The position numbers and the translations under genes were made by a program. From assembly GCA_002633005.1 (NCBI GenBank), contig NMRA01000271.1, forward strand, positions 218,215 through 282,214: a DNA stretch of 64,000 bases. The letters run 5' to 3'. This document shows, in pieces, positions 48,392-60,400 of the stretch. The first letter of the stretch is position 1. Every line of letters starts with the position of its first letter. The notes beneath the pieces were generated by a model, which saw only the letters and a program-made list of their open reading frames with translations, searched no databases and had not been told where the DNA came from. This stretch comes from Phoronis australis. Lineage: Eukaryota; Phoronida; Phoronidae.

Positions 48392-48480
48392 GGACGCAGT
48401 GTGGCCTGGTTGATAAGTGCCCGCTTTCTTTACTCGAGGTCGTGGGTTCGAGTCCCACCGACCAGGTCACACTGCTAAAG
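48392..48480 (+). repeat. tRNA-derived SINE head
   Basis: Box A-like TGGCCTGGTTGATAAG and a perfect box B (GGTTCGAGTCC) sit in a T-arm GTGGG-TTCGAGT-CCCAC. The acceptor region pairs as an unusually long stem: GCAGTGTGGCCTGGT with ACCAGGTCACACTGC, 15 pairs with one G-T. Downstream sequence is unrelated to tRNA, so this is a SINE head rather than a functional tRNA. No anticodon arm can be assigned with confidence. Confidence 0.75.
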
Positions 48481-48569
48481 CCTTGAGCCAGGTTACTAAC
48501 TCCTCAGCTCGGTTTTAACCATACATTTAATAAAGCATATAAAAATAGTTCCACTAGGCAGGTGATCAG

Positions 48570-48768
48570 TGCAATGCCGGATGGACCCACATGCGAGGCC
48601 TGCGTACGTCTGGTACAACGTGTATCAGACCGATGCATACGCTGAAAAAATAAGAACTGGCCGGGGCAACCCTAACAAAGATGCCGTGGGCTCCCAATGG
48701 CAATCGGCACGGCTGTCCTGCCTGTACAGTACCACCGCAGATAAGGCTCAAACATATGCAGAACTGAT
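48570..48768 (+). CDS. candidate exon of unknown gene
   Basis: The open frame has raised GC and includes MDPHARPAYVWYNVYQTDAY and GNPNKDAVGSQWQSARLS. Its possible boundaries are an acceptor GTGATCAG and a donor CTGATT/GTATGT (phase 2/0). It could be a downstream exon of the plus-strand gene ending at 45946, but the phases do not join directly. No domain was recognised. Confidence 0.3.
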
Positions 48769-49487
48769 TGTATGTGGCGTTTTAATCATTCTGTATTCCC
48801 AATTTACCCATCAACTAATGGCACTCCGGTTTAATGGGTGCATTGAAAAAAGCCACTGTGATCAATGTATTCTCTCTTTCCCTTGGTAGTAGACTAAAGC
48901 ATTTCAAAGAATCAAGCAAGGGTAATTATCGGTATTGAACAAGGTCACTGAGATTGAGCCACCAAAACCGACATAATAAAATTCTGAATAGCGTGGATAT
49001 TATCTGTTCACTATCGCGAATGACAAAATGAAATGTAACAGAAATAGCGTGGATATAATATCTGTTTACCATCGCAAGCGAAGTGCTCCTTGAGGATGAC
49101 GTATTGAACTTCATCGAAACGTTGGACTCGTGTACATACGTAAATACAGAATGTCAAAAAGAATTGTGCTGGGATTTCTGCTACGTATTTGGTCCAATAC
49201 CTACATGGTCAATAGATGAAAGGTGGTTAGATACGAGCCCACTAGACTCCGTCGGTTGATTTTTTCGTTGCAACATCCATTAGATCGCTAATCTCTATTC
49301 CCACGTGACCGTAGTGCAAAAATCATTTGGAGATGCGTTCATCGTTAATTAGTTTTGGAAGGTCTTGAAACGATGTTGAACTTAATGTATTTCTAGTTTT
49401 GGTGTGTCGACTGAAGGCTCGTTTTTTGGTGAGCTGTTTTCATATACCACTAAAATCCTGACGTTCTCAAGACAAACAGTCGATCGC

Positions 49488-49862
49488 ATGGCAGCTCAGT
49501 ACTTCTTCTATACATTTTTTGTTCTTGGCGTCGTGATATTCGCAGATGCGTGTTTCAAGTTTCACCATGAAAACATTGGATTTCAAGACCCATGCATAAA
49601 CGAAACGACTGGAAAGCCAAGTTGCGATCAGAGTTTACATTTTTATTGTGACAGAAGCCTTGATGGTAAGAGTCACCGGTGTTTGTGTTACGAATGTCAA
49701 GATTACGGCGATTATATCCTCAGCAAGCCTGTGTGTGCCTCTAACAACAAGTACTACCACAGCGAATGTCTCATGATGAAGGACGCGTGTGAAACTAACG
49801 TGGAAATTAAAAAGTTGCGCTATGTTGAGAAAGGCAACTCAGCGGCTTGTAAACATTTGTGA
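49488..49862 (+). CDS. secreted Kazal/follistatin-like domain protein, single exon
   Basis: The product is 124 residues from the first ATG of the frame; the frame is open further upstream without another ATG. Residues 1-21 form a hydrophobic signal peptide (YFFYTFFVLGVVIFADACF). A Cys-rich stretch follows, CLCYECQDYGD, then PVCASNNKYYHSECLMMKDA, C, and a final Cys near AAC. This is the spacing of Kazal-type and follistatin-like domains, with the usual Y/N-E-C segment. Such domains inhibit serine proteases or bind growth factors and matrix. Which one applies here cannot be told: the P1 site is not identifiable with confidence. A polyadenylation signal AATAAA lies at 50302. No intron is visible. 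Confidence 0.8.
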   Translation: MAAQYFFYTFFVLGVVIFADACFKFHHENIGFQDPCINETTGKPSCDQSLHFYCDRSLDGKSHRCLCYECQDYGDYILSKPVCASNNKYYHSECLMMKDACETNVEIKKLRYVEKGNSAACKHL

Positions 49863-50301
49863 AACGTTTTTTCGTACCAAACTTATCGCATAATCTCAGT
49901 GTTGCCACTACACATATCGGTTAAAATGAGCCAGGAATCAGGGCGCAGGCAGGAATGTGAAAACACGACAGTCCGCCCTCTTTCTCCGTCTTTCGCCCTC
50001 AGATAATGGTTGCGATGGCATGCGCTTAGAGCTAGCTCTTGGCCCGGTTGCATGAACGCCAGAGACATTTGTAACATTTTCGATCCGCTTATAGCGCCAC
50101 GACACACGCAAAGATAGGACGCCGAACTCGGGCTTCACACCACAGATGCACCAGCTGTGTGCAGCCTGAACTGTTGTCTTCAGTATGAAGCTTCAATTGC
50201 CCGAACGTACACTTGGAATCGTTACATGAGGACTGTTCATTCCGTGCCCCGGAGGAATACGTAAAATGATGGCTGTCCACTTGTGTTGACGTTTACAGGT
50301 G

Positions 50302-50307
50302 AATAAA
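50302..50307 (+). terminator. candidate polyadenylation signal for the Kazal gene
   Basis: A canonical AATAAA lies 440 bases past the stop, and another lies near 50338. The position is plausible but the signal is common in AT-rich DNA. Confidence 0.3.
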
Positions 50308-51265
50308 CTGTAACTAACTAACTGGTGGTGAAAGCAAAATAAATTATTAAGTCCAGCTCTTACCGATTACGGGATGTTTTTAGAAGTGTCCAGCGTCAGG
50401 AGAAACGTGCTTTGAGAACAGTCAACAAATCTGAAAACAGTCGAAATCCAGCCCGGCGTCTTCCAAACGGAAATGACAATGTACATGTACAAACTAGGAC
50501 ACTAAAACTTCATGCTTCAACGGGCGAGATCTTGATTAAAAAAAAATATATATTTTCACGACCTTTCAGTAGCAAAAATGTTTCAAAAACAGTGAAAACC
50601 AGAAGTTTCTCAGTCTTCACTGTAAAAATGACACCTTTGAAACGGGACTTTTTCAAGTATTTAATCAGCCAAAAACAAAAAAATGAATTGAGCAATAACC
50701 CCCCTCCATGATTATAAAAAGCAAGCCTTTCGGTTAAAAACACTTTCGCTTATTAAAGTATTTCATGTTTTTTATTACCAAATGATAAAAGCTTAAATTT
50801 AAGCACGAATGAATAGCAACCAAAGGAGTGAGATGGCATCTAAAAGTACTATTCAGTAGAAGTGCTGAGCTACATGCATCAACTCCTTTACAAACAAGAG
50901 CAAGAACGCGAAGCGTTGAAATGCGCCCACGAATTCATCGCAAATGGTGTGCTTCTGGAGGTGTTCATTTCGATCATTAAAATGGCTACTAGATGGCGCA
51001 AAATACGTCGAATCCATCAGAAAACTGGTACGTGTCAACAAAGCTATTTACCAAATTTCATAGAAATCCTTCAAGTAACTTCAGAGAAACCGAGAAAAAC
51101 GAAATTGCCACTAGGAGGCTACGGGCGCAAAGAACACAACTGCCACTAGGAGGTGCCAGGTACCACAGCAAGAACGTATATGCCAACTTATAAGATCATC
51201 CTTAGAGCGGTTTGGTTGATGGAAGGGTGGACACCAAAATACAAGACTGGAAAACATTAAGAATG

Positions 51266-51859
51266 GCCACTAGGTGGTACAAAGCACCTTGAATCCACCC
51301 GAAAACGAGAGGATAGCATCTCACCAATAAATGCCTAACTGCCAAATTTTATGAAAATCCGTTGACGGCCTCCGAAGATACAGAGGTAAGCATAACAAGA
51401 GCAACGCGGAGCAATGAAATGCGCCCACGAATGCATTGCAAATGGTGTGCTCAAGTTTTAGGGTTATTTATTTGTATCGTAAAAATGGCCACTAGATGGC
51501 GCAAAAACATACAATCCATTCAAAAACAGGAACATGCCATATTTCATAAAAATCTGTCAAGGAACTTCAGAGAAGCAAAGGAAAACAGAATAAAATGAAA
51601 TTGCCACTAGTGGGCAGTGTCCGTTAGATCCTCCTGAAAGTCGTCGTCTGTTGATATCTTCATATACACTTACTAAATTTGGTAAAGATCCTGCAGTGGG
51701 TTTAGGAGATACAACTATGGGCGCGAAACAAAACTACCACTAGGAAGCGCCACAGTAGTCAGTTACCATCATCAAAGGTCATCCTCACACTGAGAACATA
51801 TATGCCAATTTTAAAATGATTTGGTTGATACAGGGGTGGACACCAAAAACAAGATTTGA
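51266..51859. repeat. tandem duplication copy 1 within the motif array
   Basis: Direct copy of 51861-52418, starting TGGCCACTAGGTGGTACAAA and ending CCAAAAACAAGATTTGA immediately before the N at 51860. Confidence 0.85.
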
Positions 51860-51860
51860 N

Positions 51861-52418
51861 TGGCCACTAGGTGGTACAAAGCACCTTGAATCCACCCGAA
51901 AACGAGAGGATAGCATGCCTAACTGCCAAATTTTATGAAAATCCGTTGACGGCCTCCGAAGATACAAAGGTAAGCATAACAAGAGCAACGCGGAGCATTG
52001 AAATGCGCCCACGAATGCATTGCAAATGGTGTGCTCAAGTTTTAGCGTTATTTATTTGTATCGTAAAAATGGCCACTAGATGGCGCAAAAACATACAATC
52101 CATTCAAAAACAGGAACATGCCATATTTCATAAAAATCTGTCAAGGAACTTCAGAGAAGCAAAGGAAAACAGAATAAAATGAAATTGCCACTAGTGGGCA
52201 GTGTCCGTTAGATCCTCCTGAAAGTCGTCGTCTGTTGATATCTTCATATACACTTACTAAATTTGGTAAAGATCCTGCAAAACTACCACTAGGAAGCGCC
52301 ACAGTAGTCAGTTACCATCATCAAAGGTCATCCTCACACTGAGAACATATATGCTAATTTTAAAATGATTTGGTTGATACAGGGGTGGACACCAAAAACA
52401 AGATTTGAAAACAGCAAA
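51861..52418. repeat. tandem duplication copy 2 within the motif array
   Basis: Starts at the base after the N and follows copy 1 closely, with two internal deletions near 51916 and 52280. Confidence 0.85.
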
Positions 52419-52734
52419 AAATGGCCACTAGGTGGTGCAAAATACCTCGATTTCATTCAAAAACAGGAAGATAGCATCATCACACCAATAGATGCCTATA
52501 TTTAAAATTTTATGGAAATCTGTTGAGGACCTTTGAAGATACTGAGTTAAACGTAAAAAAACTAAAATTGCCACTAGGGGGCACACCAGTAGTCAGAGAG
52601 GTCCAAAATTCGTCACCATCCATCTTCAGCTTCATGGTAAAACATCTGCCAGCTGCGGACGCCGGATGCCCACACAGACAGAGATGACCGCAATAAGTGA
52701 CCACATATAAATATGTGGGCGCATAATAAAACAC

Positions 52735-54472
52735 AATTTACTTTCATAGATTTCATTTATTTTTCAGTTTTTAACAATTTGACATTTTGTACAGACAGAG
52801 TGCTAATAATGTAACATGCCTGTAGGTATTCTCACAACAGGTGCCTATAACACATGGGTGTATCCCACAAACAGGCTGAATCCTGACCTTAACAAACAGG
52901 AAACATGGGTCCCACAACTGGAGACAGGAGAGAGAACTGCACAATGAACAATGCCACATTTCAAATTTCAATCCTAACTCAGAATTCAGCCACAAGACAT
53001 AAACATTAAGTAGGCAGTAGAACCACCGTTTTCCACAGTAGTTAATATCTAGAAGTGTCCTCTAGGTGTCGCTCGCTCCTTAGATATAAGGCCATTATCA
53101 GACCCTTCAACAAACTGGTACAAATCCTCGCAAACCGAGTTGGCAACATTTCAGAGCCAATTTACCCTTAAGTCCTCATGAGCTGAGACAAGCTCAATCT
53201 TTCTCGACACAAGAACACATAACACGGTATGGCTTCATAAGACACAAACGTCAGAAAAAATGCTTACAAATTCACCCTTCACATGCACACACAACCAGCA
53301 CCAGGCACACTCGCTAAAATGCATTTTGATTTCACAACAAAATTCTTTTGACCGACTCTTCGTCTCAATCATACAGGTATAATCTCAATCACCATGGTCA
53401 TCTCAGCATTTAACTGTAAATTATTGCTCATGATAGCCTCATTAACAAACACAAACCATTGAAAAATTCCAAGAGTAATTTCTTCAGTGTGACTTAAACC
53501 AGCAAATTTAACAGGCTTTCTCTCTCTCTCTCTTTCTCAAGTCACCAAATATGTACCAAGACAACCAAAGGAGACCGTATTATACAAGTGACACCCTACT
53601 ATTCACTAGGGTCTGCTAATGACTAAAGGCCCCTCATTTTATCATGAGAATAGACTGACTACAAAAACCTCTCCATCAGCAAGTGGTAAATCGAGAGGCA
53701 ACGGTAGCCCGTAACTCGAATGCACAAATGCTATTCTACAGCTGTACTACAGTTCCACTAATGCCAACCAGCGAATTTTATGCAGCACTAACACAGAACG
53801 TAGGACAACAGACTACAAATTTTAAAAAAATCTGTTTCTATCAATATTTTTGCTCATTGAAACTATTGGTGTGTGGAAGGGGAGGACAAGCAGACCCACT
53901 GGTGATTACAGTTAAACTGATACGCAACACATATCATCGGGCAGAATGAACAAGTATGCAGTTTCGTTTTGGATGGAATACAATGAAAAAAAAATAAAAA
54001 AGCACAATTCCAAAAACAAAATCCATATATTTCCGAGACACTTCAAAAAGCACTTCACGAAGTATTTGGCTGTTGTTCAATAGAGAATTTAAGCACAAGA
54101 TGCATGAAAGAACTAAAAATTTTGTCTTGGTGAAATGCGAAACTTGAATCTACGCGAATAGACCTGAGAAAGAGCACTCGACATAACACAAACATGGCAC
54201 AAGGTTGGGCACTGTTGGAGTATAGCAACGGAGAACTGTGCATTACACTGGCACTGTAACAAAGCTAAGTTGTCAGCTATATCAGCGAAAATGGAATAAT
54301 AATGTTCGACAACAGATCACTTTCACACAACACACTGAAATATGCCTGTTCACACCGCCCCCAGAAATCCGTTGTATGACGAAGTTTCCCTACGATGACC
54401 GTTCGTAGACTAAGGAAATGTTTCTCGCGTGAGACAGCAGACGAGAAGAGTTTGCCGAGTTGCTTGACACGT
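52735..54472 (-). other. probable 3' UTR and flank of GIGYF
   Basis: It lies directly downstream of the GIGYF stop. A minus-strand AATAAA is at 52761-52756. A (TC)n microsatellite sits at about 53516-53538. The exact cleavage site is not known. Confidence 0.35.
53516..53538. repeat. (TC)n microsatellite
   Basis: TTCTCTCTCTCTCTC followed by TTTCTC; a simple dinucleotide run. Confidence 0.8.
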
Positions 54473-57400
54473 CTATTCGAGTGCCTCGATTTCCCCTACA
54501 TTCTTTCGATTAGAATCTGCCTGCACGGAGAAGCCAAGGACGGCGGCGCCATCGATTCGCTGCATTTTCTTCTTCTTCTTGTTTCTTGATGACTTCTGCG
54601 CCTCGCTCCACTCTGTAGGGTTCACCTTCACTGCACCAGTCATGCTGTCAAACTGAAAGAAAACAGGTGCTCAAATGACCAATCAAATTGACAATTAAAT
54701 GAGACAAATACTGTCCGCCAAAAAGGGACTTGCAAATCAAATTACTCACTGAGTACATTTCCAATGGTAATGATCCTTTCGGTGGTCCCTCTTTTCGAGT
54801 GTCAGTTTCATCCACTGACCTACAGGCATGCTTCAGAATACATTATAACATAAGCTCTCCGTTTCCAAGTAATAGTTACTTACAGACATCCACCCTTTTG
54901 AGAACCAGGTTTCTCTACTCATTAACAGGCGTCAAGCTGGTTCTCAAAATGGGGGTTCCCTGCAACTGACTATTACCCTGCCTTTTCAAAAGATGTAATG
55001 CTTCATTATTCATCGATAGCCTAGTTCTCCAAAAAGGTTACTTTAACAACGGTTGTGAAGTTTTGGGTACAAGGATGACACGGAGGCACTTGAGGGACAA
55101 AACAAAGCTTCCTCAACACTGCACAACCGAAATGAGTGAGCACAACCAACTCTCAACCAAACACAAACATGCACAGACTGGACTTAATTGTTCATATTTA
55201 AACGTAAAGTATCCAGATTCACCTCGATTGGCATTGATTCTCCTTTAAGAGAACACATTACGAGTAATCATATGTAGTTTGGGAATAAAACGGACACGTA
55301 GCCACTAGAAACTTTACATCAACGATGACGTGAACATAAGATTTCTGACGCTAATCTGGGACATCAATAATTATGCATTATAAGCCATTCCCTTATTAAT
55401 TAGCGTTTTGCAAGACTGTGGTTTGATCATGCCTGCAAGACCACATTGTTCATTTTGCAAGACTGTGGTTTGATCATGCCTGCAAGACCACATTGTTCAT
55501 TTTTAAGCTTGACCTTAAAGAGAAGAAACTAGATACTTTACATCAAAACCTTTACGAAACGTCAAATAGACCCATTTCCACTACTTGGTGATTTCGACGA
55601 TGACTAACCAGGCATACACCCACTAAATTCCATTTACTTGTCTCCCATTCCCATTTTTCATTGGTAAATTTCACATTGTCTACAAAATCAATATCGTACA
55701 GCCGACTTTGAAATCCTTATTGAGGTTCATTATGTAAACTCAGTGTCTTGAGCTGGTTTCATGACAATACACGTTTCATAGAATAAGGCTGTCGGGTGTA
55801 GTTTTGCCACACGAATATCCGAAAACTGTAATGAAAATTACGTATACGTACAACCTAAACAAGTAATCCTGGCTGCGCCTGCAGCCTATAAGTCCCACCT
55901 TAGTTAAACTGGACGACACAAAAACTGACCTTGTGTTAATCCACGCTTACAATCAATAAGCATTCGTTGGTCTCCAAATATGGCCAACAGGAGGCCAGCC
56001 CTACAGTATAAAGACGAAAACTACAGTGTTCTCCCAACAAAAGCAGACTGTTTGACACTTGAAACGCGCACTTCCAGATTGAGAATTTTGACCAAGCAGT
56101 AATTCCAACAAGAAATCCTCAAGTCCGAGTACAAAGCAAGTGTCAGACAACTTTTAGTGGTTTTCTGGATAGGTTGAAGCAGACAAAAGCAATTATCTTC
56201 AAACAAATCGTAACTTTTCACCATTTACCACTAGAAGTGCTATGCAAAGTAAATAAAAGATACTTTTATTAATTTTTATGCGTAAAATTTGAACTAAGAA
56301 TTCTGACGCAGGTCATATCAGCCAACCAGCATCGTCATGCCGTGACACTGTTTGTTTATGAAAATGATTTGATGAAATTTACAGCGATGAAAGCATTGGA
56401 ATTTGTAGCCCAAAGAGAAAATTTTGGTGTTTACAAACAGAATTACATCTTTTTATTTCTCCCTATACTGACAAGGAAGGAAATTGGGCAACAGTGCAAA
56501 CCCAAGGACTACTTTTATTAACAGTTGTGCTGTGAATTGTGAATTCATACGCTCATGCCATGGTAAATTATTTTCACTGTGTAGACACAAAACTCCAGAA
56601 ACTATTGTCCATTCTGCAAACAAACTTGAAAACTGCTTGATGTGCCGAATATAGTCAATCACATTGACAGTTGCTTTAGACTTGGGATTTCCTTCAGGTT
56701 GAAATTCACCGTTTTTCAGATCGAAATTCTCAATCCATCGATTGTCATGTCCAGTGTTTAACAGGCAACAGGCAGTCCACTATCCTAACGTGGTCAACAT
56801 AGGTCAAAATGACCAATTAACATCAGGTTTGGACACGGAATAGAGTCAGATTAAAAGATTGATTAACTCCAGTGCCAACTGCCACATGAGTCGGGATACT
56901 GGAAAACATGCTACTGACTGCCAGCTAGAACAGTACGCGCGTGCTAAGTGTAATGGGGAGAAGGAGAGATAGTCAACTAGAGTTGTTAAATGTAGTCGGT
57001 TGTAGCGGAAAGTTTCAGGTCTGGCGTCGTTTTGTTTTAAGAATAACATTACGTTTCTGTGCAACGAAATGGGAGAAAATCGTTGCCGCTACAACTACAA
57101 CAAGCTGCGAGTTAGAAATGTTTTTTGAAGAGTGGAAATACAAAAATAGTGGACGATGGAGAGAATCTTACAGCTTTGAGGATGATCAACATAGTGATAC
57201 GGTGCCAGAGAATGTGGGATAATCGCTGTAGTCATTCAAAGTGCGTCATTAGTAGTTGCCTTAAAAGCATAAAACACCCCGCGTGATCAGCCCCAGGAGA
57301 ACAGTGCAGTTTTCAGGCAGACAAAAGGCACCCGTCCTTCTCATAAGAAAGAACTGTTTCGGTCTGCATGAGTGAAAACATTTTCGGGTTGTAAAATCCA

Positions 57401-60400
57401 TGGGGGTCTAACAGCCGTGTACAGCTGACCTCCTTCGACACAAACCGGCAGAACCATTGCGGACGAGTTCGAAACCAGTTGCCCGGCTGGTAAACAGCCG
57501 CGGGTAATTACTGTAGTAGGCAAACGCATGCTTTAGGGCAGAATGGACGACAGAAATTAATGAGCATGCATAATGGAAAAGTTAAGATTGTTGAGGGAGG
57601 ACAGAAAGAAGGCGTTCTGCAAACTCGGACAGGTGAGACTTGTTACTGGAAGCAGGCCGACTGAAGAGGAGCGAAACAAAACAGGAAAGTCTTGTGCGAG
57701 AAATGTTTTCGTAACCTGTTCTCTCACAAACAACTTAACATAAAACGAATAACAAAAACCAACAGCGAGTACATAAAAACATTATAACTAGAAAATACAG
57801 AGAAAGGACATTGGCATTCAATCGTAAACTTCATAGTTTGTAAATTCCTTCTCTCTCTACCATTTCCAAAATCACAGAGCAAGTCGTTACGTTGCCATAA
57901 ATCCTGCCAACTATTGACTTAGTGATAAATTCTAGAGAGCTTCCTCCCGAAAAATGAAAGCATGCCACGGAACTTCTGTCCAAAAAAACCTTTGATAAAA
58001 ATCAAGCCCAATTTGGAGTCCATTTCACAGTGATGCGCAACGGAATGGCGCAAATATTTTTTGCCACCTCGAGCGCGAGAAGACCAATAGTATGGCGGCC
58101 GACAGGCGGGTCTCGCATCCTCCAACAACCATTAAAGGATGTACAAACATGCGCAAAAACATCGTTTTCAGTGAAACGCCATACCTTGTTAACACGGTGC
58201 TTTCTGTTCAGGTGAATGCTCACCGAGAATTTTCTGGCAGAATAGCTCTATAGCTACCAGCACCCCAAAACAATAGCCAGACTGGAGTTTTGCAAAAGGC
58301 CCACTCACCTCGTTATGGCTATGTTTGCCCTGTTGTTTGAAAGCACTTCGTTTGTCTATGAACTCTTTGGCAAAGTCCCGCGCCTGCTGCGTTTCGCCTA
58401 AATACGATCGCACGTAGTCCTGTACCTGAAAGGTAATTTGCGTCAATTTTAGTTCGCCGTCGCTGCAATGGGCAGTTCCCATGAGGCTCATTGACAATTA
58501 TGGTGGGCTCTCGACCGAAAAGTTTTGAGGGCGGCGGCACCTGATTGATATGGTCAAAATAGAACGACACTTTACGCGCACTGCCCAGTCGATTCACCTC
58601 CATAACTGGACACAAGCCGTGGCTGGGACGTAATTTGTGACAAACAAACATTCAATACAGGAGGAGTGGAACGATTCTCATCTGCTCATGTGCCAGAAAC
58701 TGGGATAAAGCAATGGGCCTGCACAATGGGCTAGAAAACCGTATATAAAAAATCTAGATCTTTCTTAGATATTGAGCAAATGTTTCACAGTTGCGAAAGA
58801 ATTTTAATACCAATTCCAGGTAGACACAACCAGAAAGAGAGCAGTATTTTCTTATATTTTAGTGAGATTTTTAACGCGATTTAAGAAAGAACCATTCAAG
58901 ACACATTACCAGCAAACTATGCATTGCCAAGTTGAAGTCTTAACCTACACTAAGACACCAATTCACTTCCGAAAGATCATGAAGTTCTGAACATAAGATT
59001 TGTAAACAGTGAATCTCACGAATGAAGGAGCTTTGACTAGTCGGCTAATCGGCTAAACAGCATAGGTTGACAGAAAAGTGCTGTTTAATAAATAAACATC
59101 TTTTGAATAGGTTCCACGCATACTACATATGCTATATGGGAAGCCCTAACAAAGTTATCTTTTGGACCAAACAAGTTGATCCACATTTTGGAAAGAGTGC
59201 AGGTGGCCTGATGCCTTATTGCGGTACATCAGGCGCGTTTAGGCCACAAGGCTGAGACCATTACACTAGTCACCTAATTATGACTCATGGGAACACGACC
59301 TTATCGGATTCCTCATGGGTAAAATCTTCCAATCCGCCTGTTTGTTTCAGAAAGACTATAAACCTGTATGAACTAACAATGTTAACCAGGCAGGTTATGT
59401 GTCCATCAAGTAGTAGATTACGGTGTCTATTGTACGCAGGGCAAATCTATACCAGATGTTGAGGAGTCCCGGCCTCCAAGCAACAGTTGGGACAAAATGA
59501 ACATGCCACGAGGCCTGTGATGTTACCATGCTGAGCTAGGTTGCAGTGTCCAGTAATAACCCGGATTAGCTGCCTTATAGCATTTTGGAAACTTGGGGTA
59601 AACTTTTCGATTACCAAACAAAGCTATACTTGATTACTGCACCATCTGTATCCCGGACATGTGTTCCGGAATTTTGGACAGCGTGTGTTGAAGTCAAAAT
59701 TTTCACAGCATAACTACACTATTTTTGTTCTAAGTCATAAAACCAAGAAACTGATCACAATCTGTGAACAAACGCCTACTCTTTCTAAAGGGATTATTTC
59801 CTTCTCATTAAAACGGTTCTCCTGCAAATGCATCTGAAAAAGAAATGCTGTTTGTCCATTCGACTCTTCCCGATAATACAACCACTAAAACTCTTGATAA
59901 TTAGAAACAGCAGGTATCCACAGGGGAGACAATGCAACAGCGACTCACTTCGGAGGGAGATTCCACATCTTGGAGGAACGCAATGAACGTGGGAACTGAA
60001 ATGTAAGAAGGGTATTGCGAGTCATTCCAACGTTCGTACAAAAAAGAGCCGGCATTGTTGTGACAAATTGCGCAATAAATAGTAAAATCGTACGCTTCCG
60101 ATGAAGCTGTGTCACAAACATAAAAATAATCCTGCTTCGCTTTGTCACGTAATTTTGATTAACAAAACATTTTGAGGTTATGTGGGACCTTAATGATAAG
60201 TGCATTTACCCAGAGACATACGGAACTATAGAAATTATGTCTGTAGAAGTCTTTATTTTCTGAAAGCTAAAGGAATGCAGACTCTGATTTCTAACTTTAT
60301 ACCGAGTTATTATTAATTGGGTCACGTGACCATTGTCTCTTTATTACAATTTAACAACAAACAAAGGTACATTCATAACGAAAGTTAAGAAGTATGATTA

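Larger units (their letters stand above)
50983..52584 (+). repeat. repeat array carrying 13 CTCF-core-like motifs
   Basis: Motifs of the form CCACTAG-[AG]-[TGA]-GGC lie in one orientation near 50987, 51115, 51141, 51268, 51488, 51603, 51736, 51862, 52071, 52189, 52286, 52424 and 52571; several continue GCGCA or GCGCC. The intervening sequence repeats in units of about 550-600 bases. The frames reported as open here are repeat products. Confidence 0.8.

Noticed and set aside
48392-48480. Functional tRNA gene
   Set aside because: Box A and B are present, but the anticodon arm is not credible, the outer stem is far too long and flanking sequence is SINE-like.
51362-52182. Similar 78- and 103-codon frames in the 51-52 kb array
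   Set aside because: They come from the duplicated repeat units, contain no domain, and cross the N.
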